From an uncultured Prevotella sp. (GTDB lineage: Bacteria; Bacteroidota; Bacteroidia; Bacteroidales; Bacteroidaceae), in assembly GCA_900317685.1 (NCBI GenBank), contig ONHQ01000017.1, forward strand, positions 1 through 55,484: a stretch of DNA of 55,484 nucleotides, given 5' to 3'. A model generated the notes under the pieces. It worked only from the letters and a program-made list of their open reading frames with translations, was not told the origin of the DNA and made no database searches. This document shows, piece after piece, positions 16,686-24,788 of the stretch. Numbering within the stretch: the stretch's first letter is position 1; each line of letters starts with the position of its first letter. A program made the translations under genes and the position numbers.

Positions 16686-18041
16686 TTACAAACCGAAGGC
16701 CTTGCGGATGCGGTCTACCTGGTCGAGTTTCTCCCAGGTGAAGAGCTCCACCTCTATCGTCTTTTTCTCGTGATAGAGGCTCTCAAAGGTCTTCTTGACT
16801 GTCTGACATTGACGGCCCATGTGGCCGTAGGCAGCCGTCTCGAAATAGATGGGCTGGCGCAGGTTGAGTGTGTCCTCAATGGCTTTGGGGCGCAGGTCGA
16901 AGAGCTCTTCCACCTTGTGGGCGATTTCGCTGTCGCTCAGGCTGACGTGGCTGCGGCCGTAGGTGTTGACATAGACGCTGACGGGCTCTGCCACACCGAT
17001 GGCGTAGGCCAGCTGCACGAGCATCTCGTCGGCCACACCGGCAGCCACCATGTTCTTGGCGATATAGCGGGCGGCATAGGCTGCGCTGCGGTCTACCTTG
17101 CTGGGATCCTTGCCCGAGAAGGCACCACCGCCATGAGCGCCGCGGCCTCCGTAGGTGTCGACGATGATCTTGCGACCCGTCAGTCCAGTGTCGCCGTGAG
17201 GACCGCCGATGACGAACTTACCCGTCGGGTTGACGTAGTATTTGATGCCGTCGTGCATCAGCTTTCGCTCGCGGTCGTTGGCGTTGGCCTCTGTCTCAGC
17301 AGCGTTGGCCAGGCTGTTGTCGAAGAGTTGGCGCAGTTTGTCGCCGGCAGCTTCCTTGACACGCGGAATGAGAATGTTGATGACATCCTCGCGAATCTTG
17401 GCGAGCATCTGCTCGTCGGCCTCTCTCTGAGCCTTGCGGCTGCTGTCCTTGGGCTGGACAAAGGGGTCGTGCTGGGTAGAAACCACGATGGTGTCGATGC
17501 GCACGGGTTCGTTCTGCTCGTTGTATTCCATGGTCACCTGACTTTTGGCGTCGGGGCGCAGATAGGTCATCACCTTGCCTTCCTTGCGGATCTGGGCCAA
17601 GGTGTACATGATCAGATGTGCCAGGTCGAGGGTGGCAGGCATGTAGTTGTCGGTCTCGTTGGAGGCGTAGCCAAACATCATGCCCTGATCGCCGGCGCCC
17701 TGTTCTTCCTCTTTCTCGCGGCTGACGCCCTGGTTGATGTCGCCGCTCTGCTCATGGATGGCCGTGAGGATACCGCAGGAGTTGTAGTCGAACTGATACT
17801 CGGCTTTGCTGTAGCCAATGCGCTTGATGGCTTTGCGCGCCATGGCCTGCAGGTCGATGTAGGCGTTGGAGTGCACCTCACCCATGATGACTACCTGTCC
17901 TGTGGTGACAAACGACTCCACAGCGCAGTGAGCCTTAGGATCGTAAGCCAGGAACTGGTCGAGGATGGCATCGGAAATCTGGTCGGCCACCTTGTCAGGA
18001 TGTCCTTCCGAAACGGATTCTGAAGAAAATAGATAACTCAT
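16686..18041 (-). CDS. metK: S-adenosylmethionine synthetase
   Basis: The 451-residue protein makes SAM from methionine and ATP. The N-terminal [20 protein letters not shown], the ATP-binding [20 protein letters not shown] segment and the phosphate-binding [19 protein letters not shown] loop are all present. It is a little longer than the roughly 380-residue enterobacterial enzyme, as in other Bacteroidales. A full consensus promoter and a candidate SAM-binding leader lie upstream, so feedback control by SAM is plausible. Confidence 0.97.
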   Translation of the reverse strand: MSYLFSSESVSEGHPDKVADQISDAILDQFLAYDPKAHCAVESFVTTGQVVIMGEVHSNAYIDLQAMARKAIKRIGYSKAEYQFDYNSCGILTAIHEQSGDINQGVSREKEEEQGAGDQGMMFGYASNETDNYMPATLDLAHLIMYTLAQIRKEGKVMTYLRPDAKSQVTMEYNEQNEPVRIDTIVVSTQHDPFVQPKDSSRKAQREADEQMLAKIREDVINILIPRVKEAAGDKLRQLFDNSLANAAETEANANDRERKLMHDGIKYYVNPTGKFVIGGPHGDTGLTGRKIIVDTYGGRGAHGGGAFSGKDPSKVDRSAAYAARYIAKNMVAAGVADEMLVQLAYAIGVAEPVSVYVNTYGRSHVSLSDSEIAHKVEELFDLRPKAIEDTLNLRQPIYFETAAYGHMGRQCQTVKKTFESLYHEKKTIEVELFTWEKLDQVDRIRKAFGL

Positions 18042-18105
18042 TTTCCATTACTTTTTTAGCGTGGAATAACGCCAAGTAACCGTAAAATCTGAGGGTGATT
18101 TTGCA

Positions 18106-18151
18106 GTTTTAGCATTTTTTAGTGTGGTTGCAAGCAGCCAAATTCTTCCAC
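18106..18151 (-). promoter_or_regulatory. Candidate SAM-II-like riboswitch in the metK leader
   Basis: Read on the minus strand, the leader has GTGG, an ATTTGG segment, GCTTGCAACCAC (whose CCAC can pair with GTGG), a short A-rich linker and TGCTAAAA. The order of P1 stem, ATTTG, GCTTGCA, P1' and GCTAAA matches what I remember of the SAM-II (metA motif) core. It lies between the metK promoter and its start codon, where such a switch is expected. The match is by eye and the P2 pseudoknot was not fully traced. Confidence 0.55.
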
Positions 18152-18181
18152 ATTGATGAAACATATTATAAAACTCGTGTG

Positions 18182-18212
18182 CAAAGTTACGGATATTTTT
18201 CCAAATGACAAA
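18182..18212 (-). promoter_or_regulatory. metK promoter
   Basis: On the minus strand TTTG (18209-18212), exactly 19 bp, and TAACTTTG (18182-18189) fit the Bacteroidetes consensus. This implies a leader of roughly 135 bases that contains the candidate riboswitch. Confidence 0.85.
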
Positions 18213-18253
18213 GAAAAACGAGGTGACAAGTACGCCTTTTGCCTTTTTTTCAT

Positions 18254-18261
18254 TAACTTTG
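18254..18261 (+). promoter_or_regulatory. -7 box of the pyrE promoter
   Basis: TAACTTTG, 36 bases upstream of the pyrE start; no exact TTTG at -33 spacing. Confidence 0.65.
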
Positions 18262-18297
18262 TAGCGTCAACTGTTACATGCATAAACAATATCAACT

Positions 18298-18930
18298 ATG
18301 GATAACTTACAGAAAGTATTTGCAGAGAAACTGCTGAAGATCAAAGCCATTAAACTTCAGCCCAACGATCCGTTTACATGGGCATCCGGTTGGAAGTCGC
18401 CTTTTTATTGCGACAACCGCAAGACGCTGTCCTATCCCGATCTGCGCAGCTTCGTGAAGCTGGAGCTGGCTCACGCTGTGCTGGAGCACTTCTCCGAGGC
18501 CACTGCTGTGGCGGGTGTTGCGACGGGAGCTATCGCTCAGGGCGCGTTGGTGGCCGATGAACTGAACCTTCCTTTCTGCTACGTTCGTTCGAAACCAAAG
18601 GATCACGGCATGGGCAACCTCATCGAGGGCACGCTGCCCGAGGGCTCCAAGGTGGTTGTCGTGGAGGATCTCATCTCTACGGGCGGCAGTTCTTTGAAGG
18701 CTGTTGCCGCATTGCGCGAGGCCGGCTTTGAAGTTGTAGGCATGGTTGCCAGCTACACTTATGGATTCCCAATTGCCCAAAAGGCGTTTGAGGATGCCAA
18801 GGTGAAGCTCGTCACACTGACCGACTACGAGCATGTGGTAGAGAAGGCTGAGGAGACCGGCTACATCAAGGCTGAGGACATCGCTACGTTGCATGAGTGG
18901 CGCAAGGATCCCGCCAATTGGAAGAAGTAA
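18298..18930 (+). CDS. pyrE: Orotate phosphoribosyltransferase
   Basis: The 210-residue enzyme converts orotate and PRPP to OMP in pyrimidine synthesis. The PRPP-binding signature VVVVEDLISTGGSS (about residues 119-132) and the N-terminal FTWASGWKSPFYCDNRK segment, with the orotate- and phosphate-contacting residues, are intact. It shares its intergenic region with the divergent metK. An SRPBCC protein follows after 36 bp on the same strand and is likely in the same transcript. Confidence 0.96.
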   Translation: MDNLQKVFAEKLLKIKAIKLQPNDPFTWASGWKSPFYCDNRKTLSYPDLRSFVKLELAHAVLEHFSEATAVAGVATGAIAQGALVADELNLPFCYVRSKPKDHGMGNLIEGTLPEGSKVVVVEDLISTGGSSLKAVAALREAGFEVVGMVASYTYGFPIAQKAFEDAKVKLVTLTDYEHVVEKAEETGYIKAEDIATLHEWRKDPANWKK

Positions 18931-18966
18931 GTTAAGACATACCTTATCTATTCGCACATATATATA

Positions 18967-19380
18967 ATGAGTACAAAGATAGAAAGCACGATCCGGCAGA
19001 TCGGTTATCCCCAGGCCTCGGTCTATGCGATGCTCAGCGATCTGAGCAATATCGACCGCGTACGCGACCGTTTGCCTGAGGACAAGATCAAGGATTTGTC
19101 GTTTGACACGGACAGCATCAGCATCAGCACACAGATGGGTGCCGTGAAGCTTGTCATTGTGGAGCGCGAGGCGCCGAAGACGATTAAATTCGAGACACAG
19201 GAGAGCCCGCTGCCCTTCAACTTTTGGATTCAACTGTTGCCGGTCACGGACACCACTTGCAAGATGAAGCTCACCATCAAGGCAGATCTCAATCCCTTTA
19301 TCAGTGGCATGGTGAAAAAGCCGTTGCAGGAGGGTATCGAGAAGATCGCTGATGCGCTGCAAATGATACAATACGAATGA
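18967..19380 (+). CDS. SRPBCC-fold (START-like) protein
   Basis: The 137-residue protein has the pattern of the SRPBCC/polyketide-cyclase superfamily: TIRQIGYPQASVYAMLSDLS at the start, a run of antiparallel strands (SISISTQMGAVKLVIVER), and a long C-terminal helix with FISGMVKKPLQEGIEKIADA. Such folds bind hydrophobic ligands. It has no signal peptide. Closely related proteins are often coded next to pyrE in Bacteroidales, but no function is known to me. It is 36 bp after pyrE. Confidence 0.75.
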   Translation: MSTKIESTIRQIGYPQASVYAMLSDLSNIDRVRDRLPEDKIKDLSFDTDSISISTQMGAVKLVIVEREAPKTIKFETQESPLPFNFWIQLLPVTDTTCKMKLTIKADLNPFISGMVKKPLQEGIEKIADALQMIQYE

Positions 19381-19387
19381 TGAGCGG

Positions 19388-19440
19388 TGAATGCTGAGTG
19401 ATGAATGGTCTCAATGTTGACATTCATCACTCAGCATTCA
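19388..19440. repeat. Perfect 20-bp inverted repeat after the pyrE operon
   Basis: TGAATGCTGAGTGATGAATG (19388-19407) and its exact reverse complement (19421-19440) enclose a 13-base loop. It starts 8 bases after the SRPBCC stop codon and could act as a transcript-stabilising or terminating hairpin, though no T-tract follows. Confidence 0.85.
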
Positions 19441-19555
19441 TCATCGTCATAGTTCATCATTGTTCATAGTTCATCATTGTTCATAGTTCATTATAGTTCA
19501 TCATTGTTCTTCATTGTTATAATTCAACATTCATCATTCAATATTCGACATTCGT
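19441..19555. repeat. TTCATAGTTCATCATTG microrepeats
   Basis: Several head-to-tail copies of a 16-17-bp unit built from TTCATCATTG and TTCATAG fill the gap before argH. Related ATGAATG/CATTCA words are in the gaps at 20903-20960 and 35485-35590. No gene is visible. Confidence 0.75.
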
Positions 19556-19558
19556 ATT

Positions 19559-20902
19559 ATGGCCAATAAACTGTGGGAGAAAGGATTTGAAGTCAATAAA
19601 GAAATAGAGCGGTTCACAGTGGGACGCGACCGCGAGATGGATATGTACCTTGCCAAGTATGACGTGCTCGGCTCGATGGCACATATCACCATGCTCGAGA
19701 GCATCGGACTGCTGGAGAAAGACGAGCTGACGAAACTGCTCGCAGAACTGAAAAACATCTACTGCACGTGCGAGAAGGGCGAGTTTGTCATCGAGGACGG
19801 CGTGGAGGATGTGCACTCTCAGGTGGAGCTGATGCTCACGCGTAAGCTTGGCGACTTGGGTAAGAAAATCCATTCGGGCCGCTCACGCAACGATCAGGTG
19901 CTCGTCGACTTGAAGCTTTTTACGCGCCATGAACTGATGGAGGTTGTCGACGAGGTGAAGAGTCTCTTTGACGAACTCATAGAAAAGAGCAACGAGTACA
20001 AGGACGTGCTCATGCCTGGCTACACCCATCTGCAGATCGCTATGCCTTCGAGTTTCGGTCTGTGGTTTGGTGCTTATGCCGAGAGTCTTGCCGATGACAT
20101 GCTTTTCCTGCAGGCAGCCTATAAGATGACGAACCGCAATCCCCTCGGCTCGGCAGCGGGCTATGGCTCGTCCTTCCCGCTGAACCGCACGATGACGACA
20201 GAGCTGCTGGGCTTCGACTCGATGGACTATAACGTGGTCTATGCGCAGATGGGACGTGGAAAGATGGAGCGCAACGTGGCCTTCGCCCTCGCTTCGGTAG
20301 CCGGCACGCTGGCCAAGATGGCGTTCGACGCTTGTCTGTTCAACTGTCAGAACTTTGGCTTCGTGCATCTGCCCAAGGAGTGCACTACGGGGTCGAGCAT
20401 CATGCCACACAAGAAAAACCCCGATGTCTTTGAGCTCATCCGTGCCAAGAGCAACAAGATACAGAGTCTGCCCCAGCAGATCATGCTCATCATGAACAAC
20501 CTGCCCGTGGGCTATTTCCGCGATCTGCAGATCATCAAGGAAGTGTTCCTGCCTGCCTTCGACGAACTGAAAGACTGCTTGAGCATGGCCGCTTACATTA
20601 TTAATAAGATGGAGGTGAACCGTCATATCCTCGATAACCCGATGTATGATCCGATCTTCTCCGTGGAGGAGGTGAACCGTCTGGCCGCCAATGGCATGCC
20701 GTTCCGTGACGCTTATAAGAAGGTGGGCATGGAGATTGAGGCTGGTACGTTCAAGGCTGATCACCACATCCATCACACACACGAAGGCTCCATTGGCAAT
20801 CTCTGCAACGACCGCATCCAAGAGCTCATGGACAAGACGCTCGACGGCTTCCACTTCGAGAGAGTGGAGGAGGCAGAGAAGGCTCTCTTGAATGAGGAAT
20901 AA
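19559..20902 (+). CDS. argH: Argininosuccinate lyase
   Basis: The 447-residue protein splits argininosuccinate into arginine and fumarate. The fumarase/aspartase-superfamily signature GSSIMPHKKNPD is present near residue 280, and KIHSGRSRNDQVLVDLKLFT near 102-121 contains the substrate-binding SRNDQ motif. Length is normal. It follows the pyrE-SRPBCC pair on the same strand after a 178-bp repeat-filled gap, so it may have its own promoter, although none is clear. Confidence 0.96.
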   Translation: MANKLWEKGFEVNKEIERFTVGRDREMDMYLAKYDVLGSMAHITMLESIGLLEKDELTKLLAELKNIYCTCEKGEFVIEDGVEDVHSQVELMLTRKLGDLGKKIHSGRSRNDQVLVDLKLFTRHELMEVVDEVKSLFDELIEKSNEYKDVLMPGYTHLQIAMPSSFGLWFGAYAESLADDMLFLQAAYKMTNRNPLGSAAGYGSSFPLNRTMTTELLGFDSMDYNVVYAQMGRGKMERNVAFALASVAGTLAKMAFDACLFNCQNFGFVHLPKECTTGSSIMPHKKNPDVFELIRAKSNKIQSLPQQIMLIMNNLPVGYFRDLQIIKEVFLPAFDELKDCLSMAAYIINKMEVNRHILDNPMYDPIFSVEEVNRLAANGMPFRDAYKKVGMEIEAGTFKADHHIHHTHEGSIGNLCNDRIQELMDKTLDGFHFERVEEAEKALLNEE

Positions 20903-20990
20903 TGAGTGTTGAGTGATGAATGGTGAGTGGTGGGTGATGAGTGCTGACGGGAAGGATACTCATCAACACGACAAGAATGAAGGATAATCA

Positions 20991-21584
20991 ATGAAGCACA
21001 AAGGTTTAGGTTTCCTGTTGGTGGCAGGCTTGTTGTCGATGACACTTCTGTCGGCTTGCGGTGATATGCAGATACAGAGTGAATTCAGCACGGCCCCCTG
21101 CTCGCTGTTTTTCGACAATCAAACGGAGCATCAAGACGCGACATTGGCCCAAGCCATGACGCAATACTCCGGTGTCTTCACCACGATAACTACGACGTCA
21201 CAGAGTGGTGCACAGTATTTTGTGTTTGTCAATAACCAGGGCGGCAGCAGCCGTGTGGCCTTTGGTGCTAAAGACAAGCTACGTCAGCAAAGCGGTCAGC
21301 TCATCCTCGGCCTGAACGGAGGACTGATTGTTGGTTCTGGCAATCTGAGAGGAGAATTTTATGCTTACGACCGCGAGTGTCCCAACTGCTTTGACTCCAA
21401 CGCACTGCCGCTGCACAGCTATCCGCTCAAGGTGAACAACATCGGTATTGCGTCCTGCTCCCATTGTCACAGAACCTATGATCTCAACAATGGCGGCATC
21501 ATCGCTTCCGGCAATGGCGGCAAAAAAATGACCCGCTTTCGCGCCGTCACCACCGGTGCTTATGGCTTGCTCAGCGTGAGGTAG
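20991..21584 (+). CDS. Lipoprotein with a four-cysteine, Rieske-like metal site
   Basis: The 197-residue protein has a lipobox (LLSAC, Cys23). The C-terminal half has CPNC (C130, C133) and CSHCH (C156, C159, H160), followed by TYDLNNGG. The setting (AYDRECPNC ... CSHCHRTYDLNNGG) resembles the Rieske fold, in which CxH and CxxH ligands hold a 2Fe-2S cluster, but here the first pair is CxxC and the second CxxC-H. It may therefore bind zinc or a different iron centre. Membrane-anchored in the periplasm or at the surface. Fold suggestion is moderate; function unknown. Confidence 0.6.
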   Translation: MKHKGLGFLLVAGLLSMTLLSACGDMQIQSEFSTAPCSLFFDNQTEHQDATLAQAMTQYSGVFTTITTTSQSGAQYFVFVNNQGGSSRVAFGAKDKLRQQSGQLILGLNGGLIVGSGNLRGEFYAYDRECPNCFDSNALPLHSYPLKVNNIGIASCSHCHRTYDLNNGGIIASGNGGKKMTRFRAVTTGAYGLLSVR

Positions 21585-21609
21585 ACATTCGCGTTTATTC
21601 TCCAAAAGA

Positions 21610-22503
21610 TCACAGACTTCTTAGCTCTTCCTCAGACAGGCCAGTTGCCTCCATAACCATCTTATAGGAGCAACCGAGTGACATCAATTTCTTTGCGATG
21701 CCTTTTCTTTGTTTTTCGCCTTCTTCCCGACCTTTGGCAAGTCCTTCCTCAAGTCCTTTGGCAAGACCTTCCTCAAGTCCTTTGGCATGTCCTTTGGCCT
21801 CAGCTCCTTGCATAGCGTTGAGCGTATCGCGATAGTGTCGGAGGGCCGCGTCGTATTTGATGCGGTCTTCTTTGCTGAGGTTGCTCACTTCGGCCACTTC
21901 GGCAAGTTTACGAAACACGGAGTTCTTGGCTGCCCACGGCATTCTATTGAAAGTTTCCATATTCTTTAGTACATAAATCCAACGCTCAAAATCATTCTCA
22001 CATTCGTCCGCCTCCTTCTTAAAGCATGGCAACTGAAGGAAGATGAAACGCTCCTTGCCGCTGAAGGGTTTGCCGGTAGCCATGTCGGCAAGGCCAATAT
22101 CATAGCGGAACTGATCACCTAAGCCTTCCATGTGGAAGTTGATAAAGGCCACCATATACACAGCATTGATGTGGTAGTTCCACTCAGTACCGCGCTCCCC
22201 TTGTCGCGAGATGGCTTGCGAAGCATAGTATAGGCAACGATCGGCAAAGTTGGGATGCTCACGGTTTTGCATCTCCACAATGATGCGGTCTCCATTGTCT
22301 GTCTCACAGAAGATGTCGTAGATGAGCGAACGGTCCTCTCTAAACTCTGCAGGCTGTTCCTTGTCGAGAAACTTCAGATCGGTGATCACCCGCTCTCCTT
22401 TCAGCAAGTTGTTGAGAAAGTCGAGGAGCAGAGGCTTTGAGAACTCCTGTCCAAAGATTCGCTTGAAACCGACATCGGTAAAAGGATTGATAAATCTGCT
22501 CAT
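21610..22503 (-). CDS. Rpn/PD-(D/E)XK nuclease family protein
   Basis: ATG 22503 (MSRFINPFTDVGFKRIFGQE) is chosen because the family begins with this motif and the promoter -7 box at 22540-22547 lies downstream of the alternative start at 22596. The 297-residue protein has the nuclease core SLIYDIFCETDNGDRIIVEM (D ... ExQ form) and a C-terminal tail of charged repeats (GLEEGLAKG units). The family includes recombination-promoting nucleases and proteins annotated as putative transposases, usually in many copies per Bacteroidetes genome. The repeated tail comes from 24-bp DNA repeats at 21732-21803. Role here unknown. Confidence 0.85.
   Translation of the reverse strand: MSRFINPFTDVGFKRIFGQEFSKPLLLDFLNNLLKGERVITDLKFLDKEQPAEFREDRSLIYDIFCETDNGDRIIVEMQNREHPNFADRCLYYASQAISRQGERGTEWNYHINAVYMVAFINFHMEGLGDQFRYDIGLADMATGKPFSGKERFIFLQLPCFKKEADECENDFERWIYVLKNMETFNRMPWAAKNSVFRKLAEVAEVSNLSKEDRIKYDAALRHYRDTLNAMQGAEAKGHAKGLEEGLAKGLEEGLAKGREEGEKQRKGIAKKLMSLGCSYKMVMEATGLSEEELRSL
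21732..21803. repeat. In-frame 24-bp repeats inside the Rpn-family gene
   Basis: Two near-identical 24-bp units start at 21732 and 21756 (one base differs), and a third, more diverged unit starts at 21780. They encode repeated Gly-Leu-Glu-Glu-Gly-Leu-Ala-Lys. The period is a multiple of three, so copy-number change keeps the frame. Confidence 0.85.
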
Positions 22504-22539
22504 ACGCTCTTCAGTTTGTGACAACTTCTTATCTAATTG

Positions 22540-22547
22540 CAAATATA
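22540..22547 (-). promoter_or_regulatory. -7 box of the Rpn-family gene
   Basis: TATATTTG on the minus strand, 36 bases upstream of ATG 22503. Confidence 0.6.
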
Positions 22548-22596
22548 CGACATTTCCATGAAATAAGCAAGTATAGTATTCAGAAAAGTAATTCAA

Positions 22597-22788
22597 AAAT
22601 TTATGACCACTATCTAACCAAGATCAGTCAAACAAAAGCTATGGCTCATAAATATACGAAAGATATCTCAGACAGCCAAACCGAAAGACAATTATTATAT
22701 AATAATCATATGATAATCATACATTATCTGAGTCTGGCCCCGTGGGGACTTTTTTAAGTGGACAAATTTATTAAAATGTGTGAAACGC
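22597..22788. other. AT-rich gap without a recognised gene
   Basis: It contains a perfect 16-bp AT palindrome (ATTATTATATAATAAT, 22692-22707) and a small GC hairpin followed by TTTTTT (about 22731-22756) on the plus strand. No plus-strand gene that would need this terminator was recognised. Short open frames here look random. Confidence 0.4.
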
Positions 22789-22819
22789 TTGGCGGTTCAA
22801 AGAAATAGTCTTACCTTTG
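22788..22819 (+). promoter_or_regulatory. Promoter of the tRNA-Gly/tRNA-Leu unit
   Basis: CTTG at about 22788-22791, a 20-bp spacer and TACCTTTG at 22812-22819, about 10 bases before the tRNA-Gly 5' end. Confidence 0.7.
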
Positions 22820-22829
22820 CACACATAAC

Positions 22830-22902
22830 GCGGCAATAGCTCAGTTGGTAGAGCGCGACCTTGCCAAGGTCGAGGTCGCGGGTCCGAGTCCCGTTTGCCG
22901 CT
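22830..22902 (+). tRNA. tRNA-Gly (GCC)
   Basis: A 73-base cloverleaf. The acceptor GCGGCAA pairs with TTGCCGC, the D-arm has AGCTCAGTTGGTAGAGC, the anticodon loop TTGCCAA carries GCC, and the T-arm contains GGTCCGAGTCC. No encoded CCA. It is the first of two tRNAs. Confidence 0.96.
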
Positions 22903-22922
22903 CTTTTTTTATTCATACCGTC

Positions 22923-23008
22923 GCCGCAATGGTGGAATTGGTAGACACGAGGGACTTAAAATCCCTTGGCCAGAAATGGTCGTGCGGGTTCGAGTCCCGC
23001 TCGCGGCA
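22923..23008 (+). tRNA. tRNA-Leu (UAA)
   Basis: An 86-base class II tRNA with a long variable arm. Acceptor GCCGCAA pairs with TCGCGGC with one A-C mismatch, the anticodon loop CTTAAAA carries UAA, and the T-arm has GGTTCGAGTCC. No encoded CCA. The next gene starts only 22 bases downstream. Confidence 0.95.
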
Positions 23009-23030
23009 CGTTAATCATTTATATTTTATT

Positions 23031-24710
23031 ATGCGCAACCATTTCGTTCTAACCTTATCAGTTTGTTCTATAGTGGCCCTGTCGTCATGCTCTTCCAAAT
23101 TGGGAAAGCTCTCTGCCGATAACTTTACGGTAGACCCCAACCCGTTGGAGACATTAGGCGGCCAAGTTCCTGCTACCATCAATGGTAACTTCCCCGTGAA
23201 ATATATGAAGCCGAAAGCTGTGGTGACGGTGATCCCGGAGCTGCGCTATGGCAATGGACAGGTCGCTCAAGGCAAAGGCGCTACCTTCCAGGGCGAGAAA
23301 GTCATGGGCAACGACCAGACCATTTCCTACAAGATGGGTGGCCGCTACACGATGAAGACAGCCTTTGACTATGTGCCCGATATGCAGAAGAGCGAGATGT
23401 ATCTCACCTTCGATGCCCGTGTCGGCAAGAAGAAAGTCAATGTGCCGGCCGTGAAGGTCGCCAATGGCGTGCTGGCTACAGCAGAGCTCTACAAGCAGAC
23501 GCTGATGAACGCTGGCGGATGCATTGCACCGGACTCTTTCGAGCGCGTCAAAGCACAGAAGTATGAAGCCAATATCAAGTTCCTCATCAACCAGGCCAAT
23601 CTCCGCAAGAGCGAGCTGAAGAACAACTCCGTCAAGGAGTTCCTCGCCATGTTGAAGAGAATCAATGCCAACCGCGAGGGCTTGAACCTGAAGAACGTGG
23701 AGGTGCAGGCTTATGCTTCTCCTGATGGCGGCTATTCCTTCAACGACAAGCTGGCCAACAAACGCCAGAACACTACTGAGGGATATGTCAAGGAGCAGGT
23801 CAAGGCTGCCAAACTCAATACCAAGGATATCGATGCTCACTATACAGCACAGGACTGGGACGGCTTCAAGCGTCTCGTCAAGGCCAGCAACATTCAGGAC
23901 AAGGACGTGATCCTGCGCGTCTTGGAGATGTATAAGGATCCCGAGGAGCGTGAGCGCCAGATCCGCAACATGAGCGAGGGCTTCCGTGAGCTCGCCGATG
24001 GCATTCTGCCTGAGCTGCGCCGTAGTCGCATGATCATCAACTACGAGACTGTGGGAAGAAGCGACGACCAGATCAAGCAGCAGTACGCTGCCGATCCTGC
24101 CCGTCTGACGCCTGATGAGCTGCTCTATGCCGCTACGCTGGAGAGCGATCCTGCCAAGAAGGAAGCTATCTATAAGAAGACAGCAGAACTGTATGACAAG
24201 GACTACCGCGCCTTCAACAACATGGCTGTCATGGCTTTCAACAAGGGTGACGAGTCCACAGCCAAGCAGTATATTGAGCAGGCTAAGGCTAAGCGTGCTG
24301 ACGCACCAGAGGCCAATGCCAACCTTGCGCTCATCGACATGAAGCATGGCGACCTCAATGCCGCCACCAATCACTTGGCCGACGCTATCGACGCCAACGG
24401 CTTCTACGAGGTGTTAGGCAATCTGAACATTGCCAAGGGCAACTATGCTACAGCCGTACAGAACTTCGGTAACAGCTACTCCAACAGTGCCGCTTTGGCT
24501 CAGTTGCTCAACAAAGACTATGCTGCCGCTGTCGCTACGCTGAAGAATGTGAAGAACGCCGATGCCATGACAGACTATCTGATGGCGCTCGTGCTCAACC
24601 GTCAGGGCAACACAGCCACTGCCAAGGACTATTTGCAGCGCGCCTGCCAGAAAGACGCTAAGCTCGCAGCTTATGCAGCCAACGACTTGGAGCTGGCTAA
24701 CTTGAAGTAA
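23031..24710 (+). CDS. Lipoprotein with OmpA-like domain and TPR repeats
   Basis: ATG 23031 is chosen because the frame upstream runs through both tRNA genes. The 559-residue protein has a lipobox (IVALSSC, Cys at about 20), a beta-rich N-terminal region (35-190), an OmpA/peptidoglycan-binding-like segment (about 235-270, NVEVQAYASPDGGYSFNDKL, then ANKRQ) and C-terminal tetratricopeptide-like helices (about 370-555, YRAFNNMAVMAFNKGDESTA). This resembles Bacteroidetes cell-envelope lipoproteins that tie the outer membrane to peptidoglycan. No promoter fits in the 22 bases after tRNA-Leu, so it is probably read from the tRNA promoter. A strong terminator follows. Confidence 0.8.
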   Translation: MRNHFVLTLSVCSIVALSSCSSKLGKLSADNFTVDPNPLETLGGQVPATINGNFPVKYMKPKAVVTVIPELRYGNGQVAQGKGATFQGEKVMGNDQTISYKMGGRYTMKTAFDYVPDMQKSEMYLTFDARVGKKKVNVPAVKVANGVLATAELYKQTLMNAGGCIAPDSFERVKAQKYEANIKFLINQANLRKSELKNNSVKEFLAMLKRINANREGLNLKNVEVQAYASPDGGYSFNDKLANKRQNTTEGYVKEQVKAAKLNTKDIDAHYTAQDWDGFKRLVKASNIQDKDVILRVLEMYKDPEERERQIRNMSEGFRELADGILPELRRSRMIINYETVGRSDDQIKQQYAADPARLTPDELLYAATLESDPAKKEAIYKKTAELYDKDYRAFNNMAVMAFNKGDESTAKQYIEQAKAKRADAPEANANLALIDMKHGDLNAATNHLADAIDANGFYEVLGNLNIAKGNYATAVQNFGNSYSNSAALAQLLNKDYAAAVATLKNVKNADAMTDYLMALVLNRQGNTATAKDYLQRACQKDAKLAAYAANDLELANLK

Positions 24711-24740
24711 TCATTTCGATTTTCAATCATTATCACGATA

Positions 24741-24781
24741 AGCCTTCGACCTCAAGTATGGGGGCGAAGGCTTTCTTTTTT
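24741..24781 (+). terminator. Terminator after the TPR lipoprotein gene
   Basis: AGCCTTCG (24741-24748) and CGAAGGCT (24765-24772) form a stem followed by TTCTTTTTT. Confidence 0.9.
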
Positions 24782-24788
24782 ATTGTTT

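Noticed and set aside
16770-18023. 417-codon open frame antisense to metK
   Set aside because: Shadow frame over metK; product is Val/Leu/Gly-rich without a domain.
22518-22757. 79-codon plus-strand open frame before the tRNAs
   Set aside because: Overlaps the promoter and start of the Rpn-family gene and has an AT-driven composition.
22845-23030. N-terminal extension of the TPR lipoprotein
   Set aside because: It would be translated from within tRNA-Gly and tRNA-Leu; the lipoprotein signal peptide starts at 23031.
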